NCBI GenBank assembly: GCA_009823505.1
Contig: VZQC01000392.1
Span: 5,749,822-5,813,821, forward strand
Reading direction: 5' to 3'
DNA length: 64,000 nucleotides
Origin: Rhizomys pruinosus
Taxonomy: Eukaryota > Chordata > Mammalia > Rodentia > Spalacidae
The notes under the pieces were generated by a model. The model saw only the letters and a program-made list of their open reading frames with translations, was not told the DNA's origin and made no database searches. The first letter of the stretch is position 1. Each line of letters begins with the position of its first letter. Shown piece after piece: positions 35,085-46,868 of this stretch. The translations under genes were made by a program, and so were the position numbers.

Positions 35085-36455
35085 TGAGTACATCCATCAC
35101 TGAGTACACCCCATCACTGAGTACACCCATCACTAAGTACACCCATCACTGAGTACACCCCATCACTGAGTACACCCATCACTGAGTATACCCCATCACT
35201 GAGTACACACATCACTGAGTGAGTACACCCATCACTGAGTACACCCATCACTGAGTACACCCCATCACTGAGTACACCCATCCTTGAGTACACTCCATCA
35301 CTGAGTACACCCCATCGCTGAGTACACCCCATCGCTGAGTACACCCCATCGCTGAGTACACCCATCACTGAGTACACCCCATCACTGAGTACACCCATCA
35401 CTGAGTACACCCCATCGCTGAGCACACCCCATCGCTGAGTACACCCATCACTGAGTACTCCCCATCACTGAATACTCCCATTGCTGAGTATACCCCATCA
35501 CTGAGTAACCCCATCACTGAGTACCCCATCACTGAGTACACCCCATCACTGAGTACCCCATCACTGAGTACACCCCATCACTGAGTACACCCATCACTGA
35601 GTACACCCCATCACTGAGTACACCCCATCACTGTGTATACCCCATCGCTAAGTACACCCATCACTGAGTACACCCATCACTGAGTACACTCTCATTGAGT
35701 ACACCCCATCACTGAATACACCTATCACTGAGTACACCCATCACTGAGTACACCCATCACTGAGTACACTCTCACTGAGTACACCCCATCACTGAATACA
35801 CCTATCACTGAGTACACCCATCACTGAGTACACCCATCACTGAGTACATCCATCACTGAGTACACCCCATCACTGAGTACACCCATCACTGGGTACACCC
35901 CATAACTAAGTACACCCATCACTGAGTACACCCATCACTGAGTACACCCATCACTGCATACACCGCATCACTGAGTATACCCATCACTGAGTACACCCAT
36001 CACTGAGTACACCCATCACTGCATACACTCCATCACTGAGTACACCCATCACTGAGTACACCCATCACTGAGTACACCCTCACTGAGTACATCCCATCAC
36101 TGAATACACCCATCACTGAGTACACCCATCACTGAGTACACCCATCACTGAGTACACCCATTACTTAGTACATCCATCACTGAGTACACCCCATCACTGA
36201 GTACACCCATCACTGAGTACACCCATCACTGAGTACACCCATTACTCAGTACATCCATCACTGAGTACACCCATCACTGAGTACACCCATCACTGAATAC
36301 ACCCATCACTGAGTACACCCATTACTCAGTACACCCATCACTGAGTACACCCATCACTGAGTACACCCATCACTGAGTACACCCATTACTCAGTACATCC
36401 ATCACTGAGTACACCCCATCACTGAGTACACCCTTCACTGAGTACACCCATCACT
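35085..36455 (+). repeat. Minisatellite, ~16-bp unit, ~1.37 kb
   Basis: Tandem array of the unit catcactgagtacaccc with 14-17 bp variants, roughly 85 copies by length. Variants are clustered: gctgagtaca units near 35310-35440, ctcactgagtac units near 35690-35790, and a higher-order pattern with cattactcagtaca at 36230-36410. The minus frame across 35425-35114 is a translation of the repeat. Confidence 0.97.
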
Positions 36456-36820
36456 GACTTTCCAGTTCTTTCACCATCTTGGAACTCTATTGACTGACCT
36501 CTTAAGGTGGTAGGACTATTATTTTCTACTGCTTTGAGCTTCATGAACTGGGGAATATGTTCAATAAAAATACACAAATCTTGCCAATATACTTCTGGTG
36601 TAAAGATTGATACATCTAGTTCCCGCTTGCTTTGGATATTCCCCAAAGCTTTTTAACAACCTTATTCAGATTGACTTATTACCTGTAGATTTAATCATCC
36701 CAAGCAACTTTTCATTACTGGAGACTAGAGCTCCCACACATTCACTTTTTTCTTTCTTTTTGTGGAGTCCTTGGAAGGCTTTGAAACTCTTAACAATTTC
36801 TTTGACAAGTCAGCTATAAG
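36456..36820 (-). pseudogene. Coding-like fragment, unidentified
   Basis: On the minus strand two overlapping frames have a coding-like composition. One, from about 36820 to 36690, contains KEIVKSFKAFQGLHKKKE. The other, from 36646 to 36456, contains VSIFTPEVYWQDLCIFIEH. A frameshift with stops in both frames near 36670 separates them, and the minisatellite starts directly behind the second. It may be a decayed processed pseudogene or exon remnant. I do not recognise the parent protein, and chance is possible. Confidence 0.3.
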
Positions 36821-36859
36821 TAAGTATAATGTATGACATTGTATTATGATTTTAGTTTA

Positions 36860-37030
36860 TGATGAATTTTCATATATTTTTCTTCTTTTAGACTTTGACT
36901 CAATCTGGTGAGAAAGATATTTTTACCATTCCCATTTTAGAGATGAGGAAACTGAAATTCAAAGGCACTATCTTATACAAGTTCATGCTTCTAGCACATG
37001 GAAGAATCAGTCTTTAAACTCAGATCTACT
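36860..37030 (+). repeat. MIR/L2-like ancient repeat
   Basis: The block cccattttagagatgaggaa then actgaaattcaaaggcac is the conserved phrase of MIR and L2. Limits approximate. Confidence 0.6.
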
Positions 37031-37130
37031 GATTCTAACTCTGCTTTTGTCAAAATGCCAAAGCTATCTCAAAAGATAATCTTTATCATTAATCTTGTAT
37101 GTGTGCATGCAGTCACAAACATATTTGTGT

Positions 37131-37145
37131 GTGTGTGTATGAGAC

Positions 37146-37212
<67 letters not shown>
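37131..37212 (+). repeat. (GA)n microsatellite
   Basis: A short TG run and then an almost perfect GA run. Confidence 0.95.
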
Positions 37213-37214
<2 letters not shown>

Positions 37215-37215
<1 letters not shown>

Positions 37216-37500
37216 CTTCTAGAGGTTAAAAGAGAAATGAGGTGTTCGACCCAGCCTTCCACTTAGAGATAGGATCTCTTGTTCAGGCTGGGTGCCGGGC
37301 AAGCTGGCCCACCACCTTCCAGAGATTCTTCTCTGCCTTTCATCTCACTGCAGGGGTCTGGTGCAGTAACTCATTGCTATGAGTTCTACTGCTATGAATG
37401 TTACTGCACTTGGCTCTTACATGGGTCCTGAGTATCTGAAATCAGGTTATTAAGGTTGGATGGCAATTGCTTTACCCACTGAGCAATCTCATGGGCCCAG
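37215..37500 (-). mobile_element. tRNA-related dimeric SINE (RSINE1/B4-like), old
   Basis: Antisense. It ends with tttacccactgagcaatctc, the reverse of the A-box head, and carries the middle block ttacatgggtcctgagtatc. Similar in layout to 43668-43945. Confidence 0.55.
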
Positions 37501-38234
37501 AATCTTTGTTTTGAGGCTGAATCTCAGGTCAATTTGTTGACCTTTTCTAAGAATATTTTTTGGCTGGGTGTATCAGAATGGAGACCAGAAAGGGTAAGTC
37601 TTTCCAGGGAGCTGGGCAAGCCCCACCAAGAAAGTTCTGCCAATGCTCATTGACTTTTTTTTCACCATATAGAATTCCCCAAATCTGGATATTTGTTTTC
37701 CTATGATGAATTAGTGCCCCCCCCCCCAGTCTGGTGAACCAGTATCTAGGTAGTGACATGTTCTCCAAGCATTAGGCTTAGTGTCCCACCTACAGGTTTA
37801 GACTCAGGGAAGGCATAGCGATAAGATGAGTCTGGCTGAGATAAGGGACCTTGAGGCAACTCTTCTGGTGCAGCTACTTGTCCTGGAAATATAGCTAGAC
37901 AGGAAGGCACAGAGGCCAGAGACCTTATTAACCTTGACATGTAGCAGTCTGGGCTGAGAGCAGTATGTGGGACATAGGAGTCCTGCAGTCATCGTCTAAG
38001 GGAACTGGGCTCTAATCCAGACAGAACCTCAAGCAAAGCAGAGCTTTGCTTTAAAGTCCTAACTGGCAGCTGGAGGGCCCTGGAATGCCTGGCAGATAAT
38101 GGAGTAGAGCCTCCATTCAACCCATTGCTCAATGCCAGGCCCTGTGCCAGGTCTGCATTCTCTTCCATTTAATTTTATTGAGCAGAAACACATCTTGATA
38201 ACTGAGCCAATGCAGACAAAGAAAGGAGGGAGGG

Positions 38235-38235
<1 letters not shown>
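37501..38235. other. Unique-looking DNA
   Basis: No recognised repeat apart from a C run at 37717-37727. The frames present are short and have no recognisable domain. Confidence 0.45.

Positions 38236-38290
<55 letters not shown>
38236..38290 (+). repeat. (GA)n microsatellite
   Basis: A nearly perfect GA dinucleotide run. Confidence 0.95.
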
Positions 38291-38292
<2 letters not shown>

Positions 38293-39188
38293 AGAAACCT
38301 CCCTCCATAGAGTAGACATTCAGACACCCACCAGCCCTGGGGAACTAGGTGAAAGGTAGCAGTGGAGTGTCATCACAAACACATTTAAGGCCTACTAAAG
38401 TATATATAAAGCGTCAGGGGCCATAGATCACCATAACCAAGATACATGTCCATTTCAGATATTCTCTTTTCTCTCTGCTTGCCCATGTCCCTGAGTTGAT
38501 TCTTCTGGCAGCATGCAAGGGCACGGACCACTATTCTTTTTGGCAGCCTTTGTCTATGCAGAGCTGCCAGTCTGAGTTAGTGAGGGCTTGGGGGAATCTA
38601 CCATACAGTGAAGGGCCTCAGCAAGCCTGTTCCAGGAGAGCAGAGTTTGCTCCAGAATGGCAATTCTGACAAATTGACAAGGCAATAAGAGCTCATTGGA
38701 CTGCCAAGTGCTCTACAAGGCAGATACTGGGACACGGCGACCATCGGCTACACTCTGCAGAGAAGTTTGTGTCCTGTGTACACAAACCATCAGTGTCCAA
38801 AGTGACCCACTGGGGCTCCTTCGTGCCATTGTTGCACACAGACAGCCACAGCCACCAGAAGCTGGATGCAGGAGCTCTGTGAGTGGTTTGTCACCGAATG
38901 TCTGGCTTTTCAGCCTGCGTCTCAATGGCCTGGAAAGCCCCGATGCAATGCGCTTTGTGTGCCAAGATCGCTCCTCGTTTCATTTTTCTTCCATTATTAT
39001 TAAAGCTTTTATGGTCTCTTTGTTTCATTTTATTATACATTTTAATTCAATTTTATCCATTTTATATTGAGCATTTTAATACAATCTACCTTAAATCATT
39101 TCTTGAAAGAAAGAAGGTATGGATAAAATAGGCAAATAAACATGATCTCTGCGTTACCCAGTCTTGGGCTCCACGCAGTGGTAAAATA
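38291..39188. other. Unique-looking DNA with a GC-richer core
   Basis: No repeat recognised. The part at 38690-38990 is GC-richer than its surroundings, with several CpG, and stays open on both strands (plus 38696-39070, minus 38925-38713). I recognise no protein and see no clear splice sites. It could be conserved noncoding DNA or an old exon remnant. Confidence 0.35.
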
Positions 39189-41895
39189 GTCCCAGAAAAA
39201 CAAATGACAAATGGTATCTCTCATCTGTGGACGTATAACCCAGTTATAAATATTTCTTGTGGAGAGGGATGCATATTAAAAGAACAACAACAGAAAGATT
39301 GCATCAGAAGGCTGACTGAAATGGTGACTCGGGAGGGGTGGGAGGGGTGGGAGAGGGACACGGGTGTATATTCGATTGGTGCATCTTTAATTAACGTGAG
39401 TTCAACAAGTATCCAGTTTTGCCCAGACTCTGTCTACAGGATACATGGTGTTTTAGGACTTAGTAAAAGTAAATATGTGCATATTGGATAACATTGGTTT
39501 GAAGGCTGATAAAAACGGTAATGCATCTGAGTTAATTGGTGATATAAATTGCTCTTGTCCACATTAGCTTTAACTAAGATCTGTATAACAATTACTTTGG
39601 GATTGGTATAAACAAATGTTCTCTATAATTTTGCTGTCATATAGTATCACCTGGTAGCAATCTCTTTCACCTATAGGATGATTTAACTAAAAAATAAACT
39701 TTGTTTCCCAAGTTAATCACATACAGTAACCCAAAACAGCATGGGTGAACTTGATGAAATCTGTGCCTTGATTCCACCCTATAGGTATGTATAAAACAAC
39801 TGCTTTTTTGAGACTCATGGGTCAAAAATAAAAACCTTAAGTAAAAAAGGGGGATATAGATAGATATGAAAACTTTTTGTCAAAAAACCTTGCAACCCAA
39901 ATCTTAAAACTAACTATGGGAAAGGATTTGTATGTTCCAACAGGCCAGAGTATCACCAACTTAATGGCTGAGAAAGAAAATGCAGCTTTGCAGTGAGTAG
40001 GATGTACCAGAAAGTGCCAGCAGAAGGATTGACTCCTCTGTGCATTGAAGGGAAGAAATGCCTCAGATTGCTGCAGACATCAGGCCCCTCTCTGGATCCT
40101 ACTAGTAACAACTATTTTTAATGATTCCTAATGAAGCTTACCTTCTAGGTGCCGCAAAGGTTTTAATACAAGAGACTTTCTTAACTCCCCCCCATAGAAT
40201 AAGGAGAAATAAGATGACGATGATGTAGTTCTCCAGCTGTAGATTGGAGCCAGCTGTTATAAAGGTATTCTCTTGTAAAATCAGTAAAACTGCCTTCTTT
40301 AATTGACTAATGGACATAGAAACTCTGAAAAGGATTATTTGCTATTCAGAACCAAATATAATGCTAAAGTCTCCTTAAGCTATGCACTTAAACAAAATAT
40401 ATTACTACAGGAGCTCTGACATCAACAATGGATTATTCTACCAAGGAGATGTTGGCCAGGGTATCCAAGCCCCCACAAAAGGTAAAGGCTCCTTGCCTCC
40501 AAACTGGGATATCTGCAGGAAGAGAGGCGATAAGGCCCTGCTGTTGAAGACCTGATATAAACATGGGAAAGATGTATGGAGACCGCACTTGCAAGTATAC
40601 AGATGGTCTCTGGGATGCCAGAGAGTGTTACCAAAGACCACTAAACCAATAAAGCAAATATAGGTCTCCTTGAGTCACGCAAGACTCCTCCGTCAGCACC
40701 AGCTACACCTCATCTGCCTGGAAATACTGTGCAGCAGTGGCAGCCATACGTCTGTATATCCCAAATCTTATTGGCTATTAGCTCTCTCCTTGGAGGAATA
40801 ACCCATGGCTGATGCCACAAGCTTACATCCTCTAATAGTTAGGAGATGTTATAAACCACACGAAGACCCTGCCATACTTAACAGAAGAAAATGTAAATCA
40901 TGAATTAACATACCATCCAAACATCTGTGTCTATACCAAAGAAACCTACCATAACAATTAGTACTGTTTAAATACCTATATATCTAATTGTGTGTGCTTC
41001 ATTAGTAGGATCGAAAGGCTATAACCCCACTGGATGGTGGGGTTGTGGGGGTTTGGACACAACAGCCTATAGATTGGTTTTGCACGAAGGATGCTTGTAC
41101 TCATGGATTATCACTTATAGCTAAAAAAGGAAAGGAAAAAAAAACAGAGAGAGATGCAAGACAGTTATGGCAGAATACATGATCTGGGATGGGGTGGGGG
41201 TGGGGGGAAGGGAGAGGGAAAAATGCCTGATCTGAATTGGAAAATGATGTACGTAATGCACAAAGAATCAATAAAAAAAATTAAATTAAAAAAAATAGAA
41301 AGGCTATATATTATGCTGTTTAATACCTAAATATCTAATTGCATGTGCTTCATCAGTAGGATCGAAAGGTTATGCCTGGACAAGCTGGCAGCCCATGAAA
41401 GAAAACAGCCAGAACTGACTAGAGACCAAGACATCAGCTCCAGAGAAAGTAGAGTGTTTTGCTTCTCATCACCTGTGCCCCTTTTCTAAGCCTAGGGAAC
41501 AATCTGCGGAAGAGGGGGCTTGGTAGAATGTAAGGGCTTCGATTGGGGTTAATGGTGAAACTACAAAAATATAGACTGGACACTCATTTGATCAACTTGA
41601 TTGAACATACAAGCCCCCCCCTGGTGGATGGTGGGACCCATGAGCTGTGTGGGTTTGGGCACAACTGCTTGCAAATTGGTTTTACATGAAGGATGCTTGT
41701 ACTCACAAATTATCACTTATTGTTAAAAAAAATGAAAAAACAAAACAAAAAAGCAGAGAAAGATGCAGAAAACTTACGGCAGAATACATGATCTGGGGTG
41801 TGTAGGGGTGGGATGGGGGGAAGGGAAGGGTATATATGCCTGAACTGAATTGGAAAATGTTGTATGAAATACACAAAGCATCAATCAAAAAAAAA
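39189..41895 (+). mobile_element. L1 long-3'-region element, copy C
   Basis: It starts in the last codons of ORF2 (tagtcccagaaaaacaaatg, then ctcatctgtgg) and runs through the shared 3' UTR start, the ~2-kb extra segment and the shared 3' UTR end to an A-rich tail at 41895. It is colinear with copies A and B. A second, short member of the same family is inserted at 41024-41297. I found no convincing target-site duplication for the whole copy. Confidence 0.85.
41024..41297 (+). mobile_element. Short member of the same L1 family, nested in copy C
   Basis: A 5'-truncated copy that keeps only the last part of the extra segment and the 3' UTR end, with gatctgggatggggtggggg and an A-rich tail. The perfect 11-bp duplication gaaaggctata flanks it at 41013-41023 and 41298-41308. 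The same stretch of sequence therefore appears twice, at 41024-41280 and about 41620-41890. Confidence 0.9.
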
Positions 41896-42155
41896 TCCCC
41901 CCACACCCATGACTCTAGATAGTAAGGAAGCATACGGTGAATTTTAAGTACAGTGGTTTTTCTTGAGTTCCTACTTGGGTTCCATATTGGAGATGTTGGC
42001 AGGGTGTTCTGGTTGTATCCTGGGGCTGCTTTATTCTGGTTCATGAGTAAGGATATTTAATTTGGGGGAGTTTTTAGTCAACTGATGGCAGTTTGGTAGC
42101 TTTAAGCCAGCCATATTGGGAGTTTTGTTCAATAGAAGCTACAAATTAAAGGTGC
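41896..42155. other. No recognised feature
   Basis: Unique DNA between the L1 tail and the pyrimidine tract. Confidence 0.4.
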
Positions 42156-42159
42156 TTCC

Positions 42160-42338
42160 TGTGCTCCTCCACCTCCTCCCCCTCCTCCTCCCCCTCCTCC
42201 CCTCCTCCACCTCCTCTTCCTCCCCTTCCTCCCCCTCTTCCTCTCCCTTCCTCCCCCTCTTCCTCCTCTTCCTCCTCCTCCCCCTCTCCTCCTCCTCCTT
42301 CTCTTCCTCCCCCCCCCCCTTCCTCCTTTCCTCTTCTT
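42160..42338 (+). repeat. (CCT)n-rich polypyrimidine tract
   Basis: Almost pure C/T on the plus strand over about 180 bp, with cct and ccccct units. Such tracts can adopt triplex (H-DNA) structure. The Gly/Glu frame on the minus strand and the Ser/Pro/Leu frame on the plus strand are repeat translations. Confidence 0.93.
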
Positions 42339-42344
42339 TGTGAG

Positions 42345-43665
42345 AACTGATTTACTGGCATGCCACTGGATTGTGTTCTTTTCCCTAAAGTTTTCATTCG
42401 AGGATATGGAATTATCTTTTGAGGCTTAAACTATAGATTATTATATTAAGGCCTAGAATAAAGGGAGGCCCAATCTTGTCTAGTGGGAAGTAATAGCAAG
42501 CAGCTGTGGAAACCAGGTATCCAGCCTGTGAACAAATACCTTGTTAATATCTTATTAAGGTTTCAATTAAATGCAGCTGAAGCCTCCTTGTGATTTTTTT
42601 TTTTATTGGACATCTATTCTATCTCATCCTGGTGGGGTGGAGGTGGAGTGTAGCTCTTCTCTCTGGATTGTCCAGGAGGGCTGGAACAGGAGGCCTGGAA
42701 CTTAGTCCAAGTAGGACTTGACTGATTGCAACTGTTTCCTGAAGGGAAGTGAGGGATACATTCCTCTCTTACGTCTAGTTTTCTGATACCCATGGCAGTA
42801 AGTTCTCTGTGTGAAGATGATGTATACATGGCATCATCTGATTTCTCTTCTGTTAAGATGACTCTTCTGTTATTCCATGGTGTGCTTGTGCATGTGTACA
42901 TGTGTATGTCTCTGTCTCTCTGCATGTGTCTGCTCGTGTTTATAGGGGTGGAGATTAGATTTCTGCAGTGGTATCCTGACCTGTGGTTACTATGGACTGA
43001 CCTAACTCTGGCTTTGAGTTCATACAAAGGAAATGATCTCATTATCTCAGTCTTAAACATAGATAAGGATGCCCCATGCTATATATAGCCTGACTCTCAA
43101 TCACACCAAGGCTCTGTAGACTCATCTGTATGATAACTTCCTTTCCCAGGAGCACCTTCTCCTTCAGGAGGGCTGGGGAGGACTACTTGTAGGATCTGCC
43201 TCATGTAAGCCTATGTCCATTTCCTTTCAGAGGTGACTGATATCTAAAACAATGATCTATTATTGAAGTGGGAGATGATCTTCCATAGAAGCAGTGTAAA
43301 GGAGTCACACTTGTGGGTGCGAGCAGTACCTTGCAGACTGCTGTCCAGGGGGATGGCCACTGGATTAAGAGAAACAGTTCCCATGTCATGAGGGAGACAC
43401 TGTCTACATTTTGGGATGTAGACCAGTCAATGACTGTTGGAAAATTGGCAGAAGCATCTGCAATGTGCACACCATGGATTCTGAGAGCCTAATGCTGTTC
43501 AGCATTCAGCATAGAAGCTTTTAGTCAGCCCATGCTGGTCTCTAATGAGACTGGGCTTCTTTGTGGCTCTTCTCGAGGGAGAGGCCATGAAGAACTGGCT
43601 GCAGAATTGTTCTGGCCCATGTGTCTGCTATATTCACATCAGAATTATAAAACTGGAGATAAGGA
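42345..43665. other. Unique-looking DNA
   Basis: The frames at 43060-42614 (minus, 148 codons) and 42792-43088 (plus) overlap on opposite strands and show no recognisable domain. I do not call a gene. A T run lies at 42595-42604. Confidence 0.4.
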
Positions 43666-43667
43666 GG

Positions 43668-43945
43668 CTGGGGAGATAGCTCAATAGGTAGAATGCTTGT
43701 TATGTAAGCATGGAGACCTGAGTTCAGTCCCCAGAACCCATATAGAATGCTGGGTGTGCCAGCATACACTTCAAAGCCCAGCTCTGGGGAGGTGGAGACA
43801 GGGGGATCCCTGGGGCTCACCGGCCAACTAGCCTAACCCTACTTGGTGAGCTGCAGGCCAACAAAAGACCCATCTCCAAAAAAAATAATTGAATACTGTC
43901 TAAGAATGACATCTGAGCCTCCATAAGCCCAGCACATGCACGTAT
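43668..43945 (+). mobile_element. tRNA-related dimeric SINE (RSINE1/B4-like)
   Basis: The head aggctggggagatagctcaa and a B box (agttcagtccc) are followed by a second part (ggaggtggagacagggggat, then gtgagctgcaggcc) and the end block ctgagcctccataagccc. The (CA)n run behind it is typical of the 3' end of this family. Confidence 0.72.

Positions 43946-43950
<5 letters not shown>

Positions 43951-43991
<41 letters not shown>
43951..43991 (+). repeat. (CA)n microsatellite
   Basis: A perfect CA run of about 20 units at the 3' end of the SINE. Confidence 0.95.
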
Positions 43992-43992
<1 letters not shown>

Positions 43993-46255
43993 AGGAATAA
44001 CAAAATGGGCATCAAGACTTCGAAATCTTGCTATGTTATAAGGAAACAGTTAAAATCTCAGCGATTAATTGGCTCTGGACCCCTGACAAAAGTGAATTTT
44101 AAGACCATTTAGACTAAAGGAGACCCTGGTGCATAACATCCTCCAAGATTCTTTTTCCTTGAGGTACCACTCCAAGTTTATCCAAATGTACCCAGTTATA
44201 GATCAGGATTGATGTGAACTCCATCAGCCAGGGTACAAGGAGGAAGGAAATTAAGCATTTAAAAAAGAGCAAATTAATAGAGAGAACTGCCTACATATAT
44301 AGAAGAAAAACTGCAGACTGAAGCTAGAGGCAGCAACACACCCTAAGGTTAATCACGACAGTCTGAGGGAGGCTCGGGGGACAAAAGGTGAATGCAATAC
44401 GGCCAGAGTTCAGAAGCTGGGTGACGAGGTAAATGCTGGAGTCATAGAAGGGACATCACCCCTTCCAGAGGTTCCTCCCTGAGCAGAAAGAGAAATGGGC
44501 AGAAATACCCCGGTCTAGGCATTTCTTTTATGCATTTGTGTATTTACATTTTCTTTTGTTGTATGTTTCTGGCTTTTTAATTAATTTCTCATTGGCTAAG
44601 CCCTGTTAGTAGTCAGCTCACACAGTGCTGAGGAAACAGTTTTCAGAAACAGTCCCTATAGGATACAGCCCTGTCATGATACCCAGAGAAACTGAAGGAC
44701 AAAGAACAAATCCTGCTGGCTCTTTCCACACCTCTCAGCTGAGACTGCTCAGGTAAGCATTCATTCTAGATCAGATCAGTGTTACCTTGAATAATGCCCA
44801 AGTTTCCTGCAGGGCTGTGCTCAGTGCGGAGGGTACTCCTGGCAGGTAATAAAATGGCTGGGTAGACACAGGCGTGACAGACCAGGAAAGCACTGCTGCT
44901 CCATTCCCAGGTCAAGCAGAGATTTTTTCAGCAGATCAGAAGCAGCTGTTGGGAACTTGAGCTTGATTTAGCCTGTCTCCTCTCCCTGAACTAGTGTCTT
45001 TAAGGAGCAGGATCATTAACATTTGCAACTTCTGGAGGGAATCTCACCTCCAACTTTGTTTGTAGAGTAATCTTAATGACATATCTATTTGAGCAGTCTT
45101 AAATGGTTAAGGAGCTTTTTATCATTTATCCCACACATATTCAGTGTCCATCATAACGCTGTGAAATAGGCACTTATACCCAAATTTACAGTTGATGATC
45201 TGAACCTCAGAGAAGTAAAATAACTGGTTCCAACACACACAGTTATCATTATGCATTTGTATATTTATATCTTATCTTATTCTAAAGGGTGAGTTTAAGG
45301 AGTTCACATGACTAGTAAGAGATGGAATTTTGGTGGAAACACAGGTTTGCACTCTTATATAATATGATGTTTATCCTGCTCTACGAAATCAAAATACTAG
45401 GCCCCAGTGACTCCCAAAGGTGTCCTTCTTCCTTTGCTGGGCTGTATAAAGAACAAACCTGAGGCCTTGATCTTAGGACAGAACTGCAGGTCCTACAGCT
45501 ATAGACTGAGGACATCATCTGAGCACTTAGAAAATTTGAAAACAGAGCTAGCCAGGTTAAGGGCATGGTGCCATCGTCACTAGGCACATTTTCTAGCTGT
45601 GAGTTGACAGGATTCTCTCTCTATTCAGGGAAATGTACACTGTTTGGTGATATGGATTTTCCATCTTGTGATGCTAATCTGGTTCTTTGACCCACGAAAG
45701 GGTCATGGAAAACAAGATGGACATGTTTTCATGCAAAGTACATGTTAGTCAGGCTCGGGATGGATGCTGCTGAGATGACCACTATTCCTGTGTCCTGTAG
45801 AGTGTGCGGGCTTTGGGTGTGCATGGTGGGAGCATCCCGATTGGCTGAGCTGAACTCGACAGCTACAGCTCTTCTCCGACCCCAGGCTTTCCACTTGAAC
45901 ACTCTCCTCCAAGTGTCTATTCTAACCACATAACGCCTTCCTTTCTTTCAGCTGAAGCCTGAGTTCCTCCAGTGATTCTTTGGTCCAACCAAGGAAGGAC
46001 CTGCTTGGGTTTCTGACCTCCGTGCCCATGTCTCACCCTACTGCTTGTTTTTCTCTGCCGTGGAAGCCTCCTCATTTCATTGTGAATATACTTTGAGTTT
46101 TGATCTTTATAGGAGGCTCCCCGCCATGCTGTCAGCTTGGTTTTCCTCTTAAGTCTGTGATCAAATAGCACCTTCTCAGAGGACGTTTCCCTTCAAAGTC
46201 CTGTTGAAATAGCTCTTTGTCCACACTCCCCACTCCTCACCTTACCTGCTATTCT
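43992..46255. other. Unique-looking DNA with one MIR/L2 trace
   Basis: About 2.3 kb without a recognised rodent-specific repeat. A MIR/L2-like stretch lies at about 45110-45260 (gttgatgatctgaacctcag). The overlapping frames on both strands at 45729-45933 lie in GC-richer DNA with some CpG, but no protein is recognised. Confidence 0.45.
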
Positions 46256-46261
46256 GCAGCA

Positions 46262-46868
46262 TATGGCACTCACTCCTCACCTGTCACTCACTCCTCACCT
46301 GTCACTCACTCCTCACCTGTCACTCACTCCTCACCTGTCACTCTCCCTCACCTGTCACTCACTCCTCACCTGTCACTCTCCCTCACCTGTCACTCACTCC
46401 TCATCTGTCACTCACTCTCACCTGTCACTCACTCCTCACCTGTCACTCTCCCTCACCTATCACTCACTCCTCATCTGTCACTCACTCTCACCTGTCACTC
46501 CTCACCTGTCACTCATTCCTCATCTGTCACTTTCCCTCACCTGTCACTCTCCCTCACCTGTCACTCACTTCTCACCTGTCACTCCTCACCTGTCACTCTC
46601 CCTCACCTGTCACTCCTCATCTGTCACTCACTCCTCACCTGTCACTCACTCCTCACCTGTCACTCTCCGTCACCTGTCACTCACACCTCACCTGTCACTC
46701 TCCATCACCTGTCACTCTCCATCACCTGTCACTCACTCCTCACCTGTCACTCTCCGTCACCTGTCACTCACACCTCACCTGTCACTCTCCATCACCTGTC
46801 ACTCTCCATCACCTGTCACTCACACCTCACCTGTCACTCTCCATCACCTGTCACTCCCCACCACACCT
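46262..46868 (+). repeat. Minisatellite, cacctgtcactc core, ~600 bp
   Basis: Tandem array with units of 12-18 bp built on cctcacctgtcactc, with alternating inserts actcct, tccct, tccat and acac. Larger periods are visible, for example the near-identical blocks at 46655-46735 and 46735-46820. Two long plus frames (46217-47005 and 46263-46928) are only translations of the array, rich in Ser, Thr, Pro, His and Leu. Confidence 0.96.

Noticed and set aside
35114..35425. 103-codon minus frame with a repeating Gly-Val-Leu-Ser-Asp pattern
   Set aside because: Translation of the 16-bp minisatellite, not a protein.
35085..36455. CRISPR-like array
   Set aside because: The units are directly adjacent without unique spacers, and the context is a vertebrate genome.
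42614..43060. 148-codon minus frame as a possible gene
   Set aside because: The opposite strand has an overlapping frame of similar quality, no domain is recognised and no splice or promoter context is visible.
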